Origin: Thalassobaculum litoreum DSM 18839
GTDB lineage: Bacteria > Pseudomonadota > Alphaproteobacteria > Thalassobaculales > Thalassobaculaceae
Direction: 5' to 3'
Length of the DNA: 64,000 nt
Assembly: GCF_900102465.1 (NCBI RefSeq)
Contig: NZ_FNBW01000004.1
Coordinates: 1-64,000, forward strand
Positions 16,954-27,405 of this stretch are shown here, one piece after another. Every line of letters starts with the position of its first letter. Position 1 is the first letter of the stretch. The translations under genes and the position numbers were made by a program. Below the pieces are notes generated by a model that saw only the letters and a list, made by a program, of their open reading frames with translations, ran no database searches and was not told the origin of the DNA.

Positions 16954-18387
16954 TCAGGCCGACAGGGACGCGATGTCCGGCAGCGGCCGCGCGCGGGCCG
17001 GGATGGTCGCCATATAGGCCTCCAGCGCCGCCGAGATGCCGAGCAGCGCATGGTCGCCGTAGCGCTTGCCGCTGACCTGAAGGCCGAAGGGCGTGCCGGT
17101 CGGGTCCAGCCCGCAGGGCAGGGTGATCGCCGGATGAGCGGTGTTGGTGATGCCGTAGGACAGGCCCAGCCAGTGGAAGTAGCTGCGCAGCTCCTCGCCG
17201 TTGATATGGGTCGGGTAGAGCTGGTCCACCGGATAGGGCGGCACCGCCGCCATCGGCGACAGGAGGATGTCGTAATCCTCCATGAAGGCGACGAAGTTCC
17301 GGTAGTTCGTGGTCTGCTGGTTCTGCGCCCAGGCGGCGTCGGCGAAGGTGTAGCCGAGCGCCTCCTCGTAATTGGCGATGGCGTTCGGGCCGAGCAGGTG
17401 GCGCTTGTTCTCGTAGTGCGGCCGGAACCGGTCGATGAACTGCAGCGAGCGCAGGATGGCGAAGACCTCGTCGGAGTCCTTCAGCGGCGGGTCGATCTCG
17501 ACAACCTCGCCGAAGGCACCCCGGATGTCCCCGATCGCCGCGCGGAAGGTCTCGCGGATGCCGTTGTCCACCGGTGCGAAGCCCAGATCCTCCGATACCG
17601 CGACGCGCAGGCTGGACAGGTCGACCTTCGGCAGATCCAGGAAGCTGGCCGGATCGACCGGGTAGGCCAGGGGATCGACCGGGTCGGAGCCGGCAAGCAC
17701 CGACAGCAGCATGGCGGTGTCGGCCACGTCGCGCCCCATCGGCCCCTGCACCGAGAGGCAGCTCCAGCCGGTGGCCCGGCCGGACATGGGCACCAGGCCG
17801 GGGGTCGGCCGGTAGCCGACCACGCCGCAATAGGCGGCCGGCGTGCGCAGCGAGCCGCCGGTGTCGGAGCCGAGCGCCATCGGGACCATGTTGGTCGCCA
17901 GCGCCACGGCCGAGCCGCCCGACGAGCCGCCGCAGATCCGCGTCGGGTCGAACGGGTTGCCGGTCGGCCCGAAGACCGGGTTGTTGGAGTTGGCGCCCAG
18001 CCCGAATTCCGGGACGTTGGTCTTGCCCACGGCGACGGCGCCGGCCTTGCGGGCGGCGGCGACCAGCCGTTCGTCCTTCTCCGGCACGTTGTCGGCGAAG
18101 ATCGGCGAGCCGAAGGTGGTGCGCACCCCGCCGCTGACCATGGTCTCCTTCACGCCCAGGGGCAGGCCGTGCAGGGTCGGCAGGTCGTCGCCGCGCATCA
18201 CCGCGTCCTCGGCCGCCTTCGCCTCGTCCTCGGCCCGGTCCCAGCAGGTGGTCGGAATGGCGTTCAGGGTCGGGTTGACCGCCTCGATCCGCGCCCGGCA
18301 GGAGGCCAGGAGGTCGACCGGCGAGAGCTGCTTGGCGCCGATCAGTCGACGCGCCTCCACGGCCGAGAGGTCACACGGCTCAGTCAC
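16954..18387 (-). CDS. Amidase-signature family amidase
   Basis: The 477-residue protein is in the amidase signature family, which hydrolyses amides with a Ser-cisSer-Lys triad. Lys lies in VAVGKTNVPEFGLG, and the Gly/Ser-rich motif reads GGSSGGSAVALATNMVPMAL followed by GSDTGGSLRTPAAYCG, with the nucleophile in GSDTGGS. Length is usual. It follows the second importer by 42 bp, so cytoplasmic cleavage of an imported amide is the natural reading. It could also be annotated as a GatA-like protein, but genome context does not favour a tRNA role. Confidence 0.9.
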   Translation of the reverse strand: MTEPCDLSAVEARRLIGAKQLSPVDLLASCRARIEAVNPTLNAIPTTCWDRAEDEAKAAEDAVMRGDDLPTLHGLPLGVKETMVSGGVRTTFGSPIFADNVPEKDERLVAAARKAGAVAVGKTNVPEFGLGANSNNPVFGPTGNPFDPTRICGGSSGGSAVALATNMVPMALGSDTGGSLRTPAAYCGVVGYRPTPGLVPMSGRATGWSCLSVQGPMGRDVADTAMLLSVLAGSDPVDPLAYPVDPASFLDLPKVDLSSLRVAVSEDLGFAPVDNGIRETFRAAIGDIRGAFGEVVEIDPPLKDSDEVFAILRSLQFIDRFRPHYENKRHLLGPNAIANYEEALGYTFADAAWAQNQQTTNYRNFVAFMEDYDILLSPMAAVPPYPVDQLYPTHINGEELRSYFHWLGLSYGITNTAHPAITLPCGLDPTGTPFGLQVSGKRYGDHALLGISAALEAYMATIPARARPLPDIASLSA

Positions 18388-18429
18388 GGTCGGTCTCCTT
18401 GCTGCACATATACGGGTGGTCGGGATCGG

Positions 18430-19397
18430 TCAGACGGTTACGGCGTCGTCGTAGAGATGGCACTCCACCAGGCCCCGGCCGTCCCGAATGGTCTTCGGCG
18501 CGGTGGTCTTGCACACCGCGCCGGCATGGACGCAGCGCGGGTGGAACACACATCCCGGCGGCGGGTCGATCGGGTTCGGGAAGGTGGTGCCGAGCTGCGC
18601 GTCCGGCACGCCGAGCCCGGCCTGCGGCGTCAGCACCGAGGCGAGCAGCGCTTCGGAATAGGGGTGACGCTGCTTGGCGAAGAACGCCTGGCCCTCGGCC
18701 TCCTCGACGATGCGGCCGAGATACATGACGGCGACCTTGGTGGCGATCAGCTCGACCACGGCGAGGTTGTGGCTGATCAGCACGTAGGTCAGCCCGAGTT
18801 CCTTCTGCAGGTCGAGCAGCAGGTTCAGGATCTGCGCCTGGACCGAGACGTCCAGGGCCGATGTCGGCTCGTCGCAGATCACGATCTCCGGGCGCATCAC
18901 CAGGGCGCGGGCGATGGCGACGCGCTGGCGCTGGCCGCCGGAGAGCTGGCTGGGATACATGTCGTAGGCCCGCTTCGGCAGGCCGCAGAGGTCCATGATG
19001 TCCTCGACCTTGCGCCGCCAGTCGGCCTTGTCGCCGATGCTGTGGATGTAGAGCGGCAGGGTGATGATGTTGCCGATGGTCTTGCGCGGGTTCAGGGACG
19101 AATAGGGGTCCTGGAAGATCGGCTGGACCCGCTTGGCGAGCTGCTTGCGGCCGATCTCCTCCAGCGGCTGGCCGTCGATCGCCAGGGTGCCGGATGTGGG
19201 CTCCTGCAGGCCGAGCAGCATGCGGGCCACGGTGCTCTTGCCGCAGCCGGACTCGCCGACCAGGCCGAGCACGCCGCCCTTCTCGATGCTGAGGGAGACG
19301 CCGTTGACCGCGTGCAGCGGCCGCTTGGGCTGGAACATGCCCTGGCGGACCTGGAAGGTGCAGAACAGATCGCGGGCCTCGAGGATCGGTGTGGTGG

Positions 19398-19401
<4 letters not shown>
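18430..19401 (-). CDS. Dpp/Opp-type ABC transporter ATPase (DppF-like), second system
   Basis: ATPase of 323 residues with Walker [10 protein letters not shown], signature [17 protein letters not shown], Walker [13 protein letters not shown] and the C-terminal [15 protein letters not shown] extension. Its start overlaps the end of the DppD-like gene by 4 bp. It forms the ATPase pair of the second importer; sequence differs enough from the first system's ATPase to rule out a recent duplication. Confidence 0.9.
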
Positions 19402-20426
<1,025 letters not shown>

Positions 20427-20436
20427 CGTGCGTCTC

Positions 20437-21342
20437 CTAGGCCCGGTTCTCGGGAACGGTGACGTCGCGCACGCCGTCGCCCAGCAGGTTGACGGCCAGC
20501 AGCAGCAGGAACAGTGCGGAGCCGGGAATGGCGATCAGCCAGGGGTCGAACAGGATGTAGTTGCGGCCCTCCGAGATCATCAGACCCCAGGACGGCAGCG
20601 GCGGCTGGACGCCGAGGCCGAGGAAGCTGAGCGCCGCCTCCAGCAGCACCGCGTGGGCGAATTCCAGCGTCGCCACGACGATGAGCTGGTTCATCACGTT
20701 CGGCAGGATCTCGCGCGCCAGGATGTACCACGTCGAGCAGCCGGCGGCCTGGGCCGCGGCAACATAGTCAAGCGAGCGGATCTGCTGGGTGCTGGAGCGC
20801 ATCACCACGGCGTAGCGGTCCCACAGCAGCAGGCCGAGCACCAGAATCACCATCTCCAGCGAGCCGCCAACGATGGCGACCACCGCGAGGCTGACCAGGA
20901 TCACCGGCAGGGACAGCCGGCAGGTGATCAGGAAGGTGACGACGAGGTCGACCTTGCCGCCGAAATAGCCGGCGGCCACGCCCATGACGGTGCCGATGAT
21001 GCCGGAGATCAGCGCCGCCATGATGCCGATCAGCAGGGAGATCCGCGCGCCGTAGATCAGCCGGCTGAGATAGTCGCGGCCGACCTGGTCGGTGCCCAGG
21101 ATGTGCTCCCAGGTGCCCCTGTCCTGCCAGACCGGCGGCGCCATGCGGGCGATCAGGTCCTGATGATACGGATCGTAGGGCGCGATCAGCGGCGCGAACA
21201 GGGCCATCAGGACGATGACGAAGAAGATCCCGCCGCCGATGACGATGCCCCGGTGGCCGAAGATCCTGCGGCGCAGGATCTGGCCCGGGGTCGGCGCCAG
21301 GATGACCTCGGCGGTGGGGGCGGTGGGGGTCATGATCGACAT
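20437..21342 (-). CDS. Dpp/Opp-type ABC transporter permease (DppC-like), second system
   Basis: Permease of 301 residues with the N-terminal OppC_N region, a strong first membrane helix (IVIGGGIFFVIVLMALFAP), GTDQVGRDYLSRLIYGARIS and the late LSFLGLGVQPPLPSWG signature. Its start follows the DppB-like stop after a single base. It forms the transmembrane channel with the DppB-like protein. Confidence 0.9.
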   Translation of the reverse strand: MSIMTPTAPTAEVILAPTPGQILRRRIFGHRGIVIGGGIFFVIVLMALFAPLIAPYDPYHQDLIARMAPPVWQDRGTWEHILGTDQVGRDYLSRLIYGARISLLIGIMAALISGIIGTVMGVAAGYFGGKVDLVVTFLITCRLSLPVILVSLAVVAIVGGSLEMVILVLGLLLWDRYAVVMRSSTQQIRSLDYVAAAQAAGCSTWYILAREILPNVMNQLIVVATLEFAHAVLLEAALSFLGLGVQPPLPSWGLMISEGRNYILFDPWLIAIPGSALFLLLLAVNLLGDGVRDVTVPENRA

Positions 21343-21343
21343 C

Positions 21344-22261
21344 TCAAGCCACCCGGATTCTGGGGTTGAGCCAGGCGTTCAGCAGATCCGCCAGGAAGGT
21401 GAGGATGATGTAGAACCACGAGAACAGCAGCAGTACCGCCTGCACCGTGGGGAAGTCCGAGCGCGAGATCGACTCCCAGGCAAGGAAGCCGGCGCCGTGC
21501 AGGGCGAAGACCGTCTCGATGATGATCGAGCCGGTGAGCATGAAGCCGAACTGCACCGCGGCCAGGCTGACCACCGGGATGATGGCGTTGCGCAGGGCGT
21601 GCTTGAACAGCACCATGGCCGGGCTCAGGCCCTTGGCGCGGGCGGTGCGGACATAGTCCGACGACAGCACGTCGAGCAGGCCGGTGCGGGTCAGGCGCAT
21701 GAAGGCCGGGGTCGCGTAATAGCCGAGAACGATGGTCGGCAGCACGAAATGCTCCCAGGAATCCGACCCGCTGGCCGGCAGTATGGGAACCCAGTAGGCG
21801 AAGACGACGATCAACATCAGCGCGAACCAGAAGCTGGGCATCGCCTGGCCGACGACGGCCAGCAGCAGCGCGGCGCGGTCGATCAGGCTGTTCTGATACA
21901 TCGCCGCCAGCACGCCGAGGGGGATTGCCAGCACCAGGGCGAAGATCATCGCACTGACCCCGAGCATCATGGTCACCGGCAGGCGTTCCACGATCAGGTC
22001 GATCACCGGCATGCGGAAATAGACCGACTGGCCGAACTCGCCCTGAACCGCGCCGCCCAGCCATTTGAAGTACTGGACATAGACCGGCTGGTCGAAGCCG
22101 TAGGCCGCCTTGATCGCCTGGATGTCCGCCTCGTTGGCGCGCTCGCCGGCCAGCGCCGTCGCGGGATCGCCGCTGAGGTACAGCAGGCTGAACACCAGGG
22201 CCGAGACCGTGAGGCTCACAAGGATGGCCAGGAGCAAGCGTTTTGCGGTGTAGACAAGCAT
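21344..22261 (-). CDS. Dpp/Opp-type ABC transporter permease (DppB-like), second system
   Basis: Permease of 305 residues starting MLVYTAKRLLLAILVSLTVS, with the SGDPATALAGE segment, six predicted membrane segments and the cytoplasmic YVRTARAKGLSPAMVLFKHA loop that contacts the ATPases. It lies 98 bp after the binding-protein gene and 1 bp before the DppC-like gene. Confidence 0.9.
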   Translation of the reverse strand: MLVYTAKRLLLAILVSLTVSALVFSLLYLSGDPATALAGERANEADIQAIKAAYGFDQPVYVQYFKWLGGAVQGEFGQSVYFRMPVIDLIVERLPVTMMLGVSAMIFALVLAIPLGVLAAMYQNSLIDRAALLLAVVGQAMPSFWFALMLIVVFAYWVPILPASGSDSWEHFVLPTIVLGYYATPAFMRLTRTGLLDVLSSDYVRTARAKGLSPAMVLFKHALRNAIIPVVSLAAVQFGFMLTGSIIIETVFALHGAGFLAWESISRSDFPTVQAVLLLFSWFYIILTFLADLLNAWLNPRIRVA

Positions 22262-22359
22262 CGCAGCGCCATCAGCTGGAGGAATGGGAAGTGCGGCCGC
22301 CCCCGGCCGTCGTCACCTCTGGGGCGACGGAACCGGGGGCGGTCGCGGGATGGGCTAGC

Positions 22360-23901
22360 TTACTTCCAATCGGCGAGGAAGAAGCGCGGGATCTCGTCCG
22401 CCGTCGGCGTCCAGTCCACGTCCTGGCTCATCGCGTAGTTGGTGTTGAACGTCCACAGGGGCAGCCAATAGGCCTCCGCCGCGATCTTGTTCAGCGCCTT
22501 GTCGTAGGCCGCCAGGCGGACGTCCCGATCGACGGTCCCGCCGCCCTTCTTGAGGGCCTCATGAACCTCGGGGTCCTGGGCCAGATCGTCCGGACCGCCG
22601 CCGAAGAACACCGGGGCGATCGCGTCGACATCGGGCACCGAGCCGGAGCCCCAGGTCATGAACGCCAGCGGCACGTTGCCGGAGCGGATCGCGTCGCGGG
22701 TCGCGGCGTACTTGCCGAACCGCAGGTCGGTCTCGATACCGACCTGCTGCAGGAAGCCCAGCATCGGCTCGAGATAGTCGCGGTTGCGATAGGCGTAGAA
22801 CTCCGTGCGGAAGCCGTCCGGATAGCCGGCTTCGGCCAGCAGGGCCTTCGCCTTCTCCGGGTCGTACTCATACTGGGTCACGTCCTGGGTGCAGCCGAAC
22901 TGCTCCGGGAAGCAGGCCGAGTGAATCACCTCGGAGGCGCCGCGCACGATGTTGTCCACGATCGCCTTGCGGTCGATGGCATGGGACACCGCCTTACGGA
23001 CGCGGACGTCCTGGAACGGGTTATCGCCGGACTTGCCAGTGACATCGAACGTCAGGTAGCCGACGCGCATGGTGCCGGCCGAGACGACGTTAAGGCTCGG
23101 CAGGGTGGCGAGCTTCTCGGCCTGATCCGGCGGAACCTTCCAGATCCAGTCCAGCTTACCGGAAGTCAGCTCGACGATCTGGGTGTTCACGTCGGGAATG
23201 GTGCGCTGATGGATCGTCCCGATCGCCGGCTGACCCTTCGGGCTCCCTGCGTAGTAGTTCTCATTGGCCTTGAACACGATCTCCTTGCCGGGGACCAGCT
23301 TCTCGACCTTGTAGGGACCGGTGCCGACCGGCGCCTGACCCATCCCGCTCGGGCCGACCTCGGCGTAGTACTTCTCCGGATAGATCGGCACGTCGCCGGC
23401 CAGATACAGCAGCGCCAGCGGGTTCGGTTCGATCGCGTAGATCCGCACCGTGTAATCGTCGATTGCCTCGGCGCCCTTGATCCAGTCAACGCCCTGCTGG
23501 GCGAGCTTGCCGGTATCCGGCTTCAGGAGGAAATTGATCGTCGCGACGACATCGCCGGCATCGAACTCCTCACCGTTGTGGAACGTCACGCCCTTGCGCA
23601 GCTTGAACTCGAAGGTCGTGTCGTCGACGATCTCGAAGCTCTCGGCCAGCAGGCCCTTGAACTCGCCGGTGTTCGGGTCGCGGTAGATCAGGTTGTCCCA
23701 GATCATCCGGTTGACGACGATGCCTTCGCGCGAGTTGTTGAAATAGTAGTCGGCATTCGGGAGCTCGCGGTCCCAGGCGATGTTCAGCGTGTCGTTCGCC
23801 TTGCCGGCCTCGGCCGGGGTCGGCAGCCATGCGGCCGCGGTCAGAGCGGCCAGTACGGCCGCTCCCCTCAAGCCGACGCGTCGCGACGTCCTTGGTGTCA
23901 T
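22360..23901 (-). CDS. ABC transporter substrate-binding protein, family 5, second system
   Basis: The 513-residue DppA/OppA-like periplasmic binding protein opens the second importer operon. The N-terminus is Sec-like, with cleavage expected around PTPAEAG at about residue 32. Family segments include FKLRKGVTFHNGEEFDAGDV, GTGPYKVEKLVPGKEI and DVRVRKAVSHAIDRKAIV. Its gene precedes DppB, DppC, DppD, DppF, amidase and dioxygenase genes. Substrate cannot be deduced; an amide cleaved by the amidase is the simplest idea. Confidence 0.9.
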   Translation of the reverse strand: MTPRTSRRVGLRGAAVLAALTAAAWLPTPAEAGKANDTLNIAWDRELPNADYYFNNSREGIVVNRMIWDNLIYRDPNTGEFKGLLAESFEIVDDTTFEFKLRKGVTFHNGEEFDAGDVVATINFLLKPDTGKLAQQGVDWIKGAEAIDDYTVRIYAIEPNPLALLYLAGDVPIYPEKYYAEVGPSGMGQAPVGTGPYKVEKLVPGKEIVFKANENYYAGSPKGQPAIGTIHQRTIPDVNTQIVELTSGKLDWIWKVPPDQAEKLATLPSLNVVSAGTMRVGYLTFDVTGKSGDNPFQDVRVRKAVSHAIDRKAIVDNIVRGASEVIHSACFPEQFGCTQDVTQYEYDPEKAKALLAEAGYPDGFRTEFYAYRNRDYLEPMLGFLQQVGIETDLRFGKYAATRDAIRSGNVPLAFMTWGSGSVPDVDAIAPVFFGGGPDDLAQDPEVHEALKKGGGTVDRDVRLAAYDKALNKIAAEAYWLPLWTFNTNYAMSQDVDWTPTADEIPRFFLADWK

Positions 23902-24184
23902 GGTGGTCTACCTCCGTGTTTGCTCATGGCCCGCCATTGAATGCGGCGGGTGATTTTCGATCCCCGCACCGGCGCTCGTGCCGGACAGGTACCGCCCCCG
24001 AATTGGGAGAAGCGATCATTCTCCATCCGCGAAAATGGTGGTGTCGACCCGGCTCTTGAGGCCGGCTAGGCGCGGCGTGGATGCGACCCGAATTCTCCCC
24101 TCGGGTGAAACGCTAACAGCCGCTTCCAACCGCAACAAATTACATTTCGCGCGTGCAACATAACAGAACGGTAATATTTGAAAG

Positions 24185-25153
24185 TCAATTCTCGAACAGA
24201 TCCCGGGCCGCCTGAACCAGGCATTCGCGCAGCAGGCTGACCGTTTCGTCGGTCTGGCTGGTCAGCCAGAAGCAATTTGACTCCGACAGATAGCCGCCGG
24301 TGCTGATCGACAGGATCGCCAGCTCACCGCGGGCCGAATGGTAGCGGGCCAGCCGTTCGGGGAACAAGGCGAGGCAGGGTATCAATCGCATCATGCTGAG
24401 ACTGAGCACGATGGAGGTGGCTTCGATCTGACCCGGCAACGGGCCGAGGCCCTTCTCCGCCAGGAACTCGCTCATGCCGTCCGCCGCCAGGGACCCGGAC
24501 GCGGCCTTGAGCCACGGCCATTCCAGGACGGTCTCCCAGCTAATGTCCTTCTGCCGGGCGAGCGGGTGGTCGGTGCCGGCGACCACCACCAGCGGCTCGC
24601 GGCCCAGCGAGAGTTGCTCTATCCCCTCGACGGTGAAGGGTTTCCAGATCCGCATGACCAGGAGGTCAAGGTCGCCGGCATAGAGCTGCGGCAGCATCTG
24701 ACCGAAATGTCCTTCCGACACGGTGACGACGCAGGAGGGGGCCGCCTGGATCATCAGCCGGATGGCTTCCGGTACGATGGTCGGCATCAGGCTGGACGCG
24801 ACCCCGATCCGCACGTTGCCGCCAAGCCCCTTGCGCAGCGCCTCGATATCGAACTCGGTGCGCTGGATCCGCGACAGCACGTCCTTGGCGTGGCGCACCA
24901 GCAGCGTGCCCGCCGGCGTGAAGGCCACCGAATTGCCCTGGCGCACGATGATCGGGGTGCCCAGTTCGCGTTCCAGCTCGGCGATCTGCTTGGAGATCGC
25001 CGGCTGGGTGACGTTGAAGGCGCGGGCGACCTTGGTGATCTGCCGCATCTGGTCGAGGGCGGCCAGGATCCGCAGGTGGCGGATCTTCAGCACGTCGCGG
25101 AACAGCCGGCTGGCGATGCCGTCGCGGTAAACCGAGGGTGTGTCGCTGGTCAT
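24185..25153 (-). CDS. LysR-family transcriptional regulator (GbpR-like)
   Basis: The 322-residue regulator has an N-terminal winged helix-turn-helix starting late (LKIRHLRILAALDQMRQITK, then AFNVTQPAISKQIAELERELG) and a LysR effector-binding domain. The extended N-terminus before the HTH is seen in GbpR/CbbR-like members. It lies downstream of, and 34 bp from, another LysR gene and reads toward the second importer operon, 283 bp away. Either the importer operon or the ThDP-enzyme operon could be its target. Confidence 0.85.
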   Translation of the reverse strand: MTSDTPSVYRDGIASRLFRDVLKIRHLRILAALDQMRQITKVARAFNVTQPAISKQIAELERELGTPIIVRQGNSVAFTPAGTLLVRHAKDVLSRIQRTEFDIEALRKGLGGNVRIGVASSLMPTIVPEAIRLMIQAAPSCVVTVSEGHFGQMLPQLYAGDLDLLVMRIWKPFTVEGIEQLSLGREPLVVVAGTDHPLARQKDISWETVLEWPWLKAASGSLAADGMSEFLAEKGLGPLPGQIEATSIVLSLSMMRLIPCLALFPERLARYHSARGELAILSISTGGYLSESNCFWLTSQTDETVSLLRECLVQAARDLFEN

Positions 25154-25187
25154 GGACGGTCCCTCCCAGGGCTCCTGCGCCTCATCG

Positions 25188-26135
25188 CTACCCGGATCGG
25201 GGCGCCCGGTCGAGCAGCAACTCGCCCTGCCAGATGCCGTCGCGCACCATATCGGCGGTTTCCGCCCGCAGGGTATCGGCGAAGACCCGCACCGCGCGGG
25301 ACGCCGGGCGCACGATGGAGCGGGCCAGCACCAGCCGGCGATCCAGGGTCGGGTTGGCGATCGGGGCTGCCCGCAACGTGCCTGCCCGCAGATCGGGGTG
25401 GATCGCCGGCAGCGGCAGCACCGTGTGGGCGAGGCCCCGGGCGGCGAGTTCCTTCAGGGTCTGCAGCGCGTCCGCCTCCACTGTCACCCGCAGGGCGATG
25501 CCGGCCTGCCGGGCGGCGTTCTCCAGCAGGATCCGCAGCCCGTGGCGCGGTCCGGGCAGCACCAGCGGCAGATCGGCCAGGGAGGCGAAGTCGCGCGGGA
25601 TCTCCAGATCCAGCTCGGATCCGGCGGCGCCGACGAGAAACAGCGTCTCCTGAATCAGTGGCTCGGCGGGAATGTGCCGGATCGCCGAGGTCTGGTACAT
25701 CACCGCCAGGTCGATCTCGCCTCGCTGCAGCATCTCCGACAGATAGCCGCTGAAGGCCGGCACGATGCGGACGGTCACCTGCGGATAGTCGCGCAGGAAC
25801 CGCTCCACCAGCCGGCCGGAGATCACCTCACCCGCCGTCGGCGGCACCCCTAGGCTGACCGCCCCGCTGACGGCACCCAGGGAGGCGGTCAGTTCCTCGC
25901 GGGTATCCTCCACCATGCGCAGGATCGCCGTCGCCCGCTCCACCAGCAGCGACCCGGTGTCGGTCAGCACCATGCCGCGTCCGTGGCGCGAGAACAGCGC
26001 CCCGCCCAGTTCCTCCTCCAGCAGCCGGATCTGCCGGCCGAGCGCCGGCTGGGCCGTGTTTAGCCGGTCCGCCGCGCGGCTCAGGCTGCCCAGTTCGGCC
26101 ACATGCAGGAAGGTCTTCAGCTGCCTCAGATCCAT
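25188..26135 (-). CDS. LysR-family transcriptional regulator, divergent to the ThDP/CoA operon
   Basis: About 315 residues with HTH LKTFLHVAELGSLSRAADRL and NTAQPALGRQIRLLEEEL, then an effector-binding domain. I prefer the ATG at 26135 (MDLRQLKTF), which gives the normal LysR N-terminus; an in-frame GTG at 26150 would add five residues. A perfect LysR box (GCATAT-N11-ATATGC, 26152-26174) lies between this gene and the divergent operon at 26243, so the protein probably controls that operon and itself. Confidence 0.85.
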   Translation of the reverse strand: MDLRQLKTFLHVAELGSLSRAADRLNTAQPALGRQIRLLEEELGGALFSRHGRGMVLTDTGSLLVERATAILRMVEDTREELTASLGAVSGAVSLGVPPTAGEVISGRLVERFLRDYPQVTVRIVPAFSGYLSEMLQRGEIDLAVMYQTSAIRHIPAEPLIQETLFLVGAAGSELDLEIPRDFASLADLPLVLPGPRHGLRILLENAARQAGIALRVTVEADALQTLKELAARGLAHTVLPLPAIHPDLRAGTLRAAPIANPTLDRRLVLARSIVRPASRAVRVFADTLRAETADMVRDGIWQGELLLDRAPRSG

Positions 26136-26151
26136 CAGGTATTTAACCACG

Positions 26152-26174
26152 GCATATCTGATTGAGAAATATGC
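26152..26174. promoter_or_regulatory. LysR-type operator (T-N11-A box)
   Basis: GCATAT (26152-26157) and ATATGC (26169-26174) are perfect inverted arms separated by 11 bases, which fits the T-N11-A rule for LysR regulators. The site is 16 bp from the preferred start of the LysR gene and 68 bp from the divergent decarboxylase gene, the usual place for a LysR recognition site controlling a divergent target. Confidence 0.65.
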
Positions 26175-26242
26175 TTCTCGTATTCTGCTTCAGGCCCCGG
26201 TACCCCGGTATGCGCCGCTGATACGCGCATTCTGGAGGCGAG

Positions 26243-26782
26243 ATGACCGCAATGCCGGCCTTAAAGGGCCAAGAGACCTGGCAGGATCAGGTGCTGCCGA
26301 TCCTGCGAAGCTTCGACGTCCGACACGTGGTCTACGTGCCCGACGCCGGCCATGCCGCCGCGATCCGCGGGGCCGAGGCCGACAACGAGATCACCTCCCT
26401 GGCCCTGACCACCGAGGAGGAGGGCATCGGCTACCTCGCGGGTGCCTGGCTCGGTGGCGAGCGTGGGGCGCTGCTGATGCAGTCCAGCGGGGTCGGCAAC
26501 TGCCTGAACACGCTGGCGCTGCAGGCGATGACGCGGTTTCCGCTGCTGATGCTGGTGACCATGCGCGGCGACTGGGCGGAGTTCAATCCGTGGCAGAACC
26601 CGATGGGCCAGGCGACCGAGGCCGCACTCCAGCTCATGGGCGTGCGGACCTGGCGCGCAGACCATCCCGACGAGGTGGCGCCGCTGATCCAGGGGGCCGC
26701 GACCATGGCGTTCAATGGCGACGAGAGCTGCGCGGTCCTGCTGGGCCAGCGGCTGATCGGCGAGAAGAAGTGGGTGAAGTGA
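26243..26782 (+). CDS. ThDP-dependent enzyme, alpha subunit (sulfopyruvate/phosphonopyruvate decarboxylase-like)
   Basis: The 179-residue protein is the pyrimidine-binding (PYR) half of a split ThDP enzyme, similar in layout to ComD. The conserved Glu that activates ThDP is likely in TTEEEGIGYLAGAWLGG; SSGVGNCLNTLAL and RGDWAEFNPWQNPMGQ follow the pattern of this group. Its partner, the PP half, starts 1 bp after the stop. Such pairs decarboxylate 2-oxo acids (sulfopyruvate, phosphonopyruvate). Whether the substrate is a sulfonate, phosphonate or ordinary oxo acid cannot be told here. Confidence 0.75.
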   Translation: MTAMPALKGQETWQDQVLPILRSFDVRHVVYVPDAGHAAAIRGAEADNEITSLALTTEEEGIGYLAGAWLGGERGALLMQSSGVGNCLNTLALQAMTRFPLLMLVTMRGDWAEFNPWQNPMGQATEAALQLMGVRTWRADHPDEVAPLIQGAATMAFNGDESCAVLLGQRLIGEKKWVK

Positions 26783-26783
26783 G

Positions 26784-27365
26784 ATGACCGGATTGCTCGA
26801 CCGCCGCGCGGTGACGGCGGAACTCCTGAAGGATCGCGGCGACCTGCTGGTCGTCACCGGCCTGGGCTCGCCCAGCTACGACGCCATGGCCGCCGGCGAC
26901 CACGACCACAACTACTACCTCTGGGCCGCCATGGGCAGTGCCGCCACCGTCGGCTTCGGCCTGGCGATGAGCCAGCGCAGCCGGTCCGTGCTGGTGCTGA
27001 CCGGCGACGGCGAGATGCTGATGGGTCTCGGCGCGTTGGCGACCATCGGCCAGGTGCTGCCGCCGAACCTGACCTTCGCCGTGCTGGACAACGGGCATTA
27101 CGGCGAGACCGGCATGCAGCAGAGCCATGCCGGCCGGGGCCTCGAGCTGTCGCGCATGGCGGCGGCGGCGAACTTCCCCTGGGCCAAGGTGGTCGACGAC
27201 ATGGACGGCGTCGCCGAGCTGCGCGACCGCATCCATGCCCGCGCCGGGACCAGCTTCGCCACGGTGAAGATCGATGTCGGCGAGGTCGATCGCGTCTTGC
27301 CTCCGCGCGACGGGGTCTATGTAAAGAACCGCTTCCGTAACGCGCTCGGTCATCCGACAATCTGA
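26784..27365 (+). CDS. ThDP-dependent enzyme, beta subunit (PP domain)
   Basis: The 193-residue protein is the pyrophosphate-binding half of the split ThDP enzyme. The ThDP motif GDG...N is clear: GDGEMLMGLGALATIG (Gly74-Asp75-Gly76) and LDNGHYGETGMQQSH downstream. It resembles ComE and the C-terminal part of phosphonopyruvate decarboxylase. The start codon is one base after the alpha-subunit stop, which ensures equal synthesis. The heterodimer should have its active site at the interface. Confidence 0.8.
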   Translation: MTGLLDRRAVTAELLKDRGDLLVVTGLGSPSYDAMAAGDHDHNYYLWAAMGSAATVGFGLAMSQRSRSVLVLTGDGEMLMGLGALATIGQVLPPNLTFAVLDNGHYGETGMQQSHAGRGLELSRMAAAANFPWAKVVDDMDGVAELRDRIHARAGTSFATVKIDVGEVDRVLPPRDGVYVKNRFRNALGHPTI

Positions 27366-27405
27366 CCGCAGCCGTAAAAAAGACCAGACAGCTTCGGAGG
27401 AACAG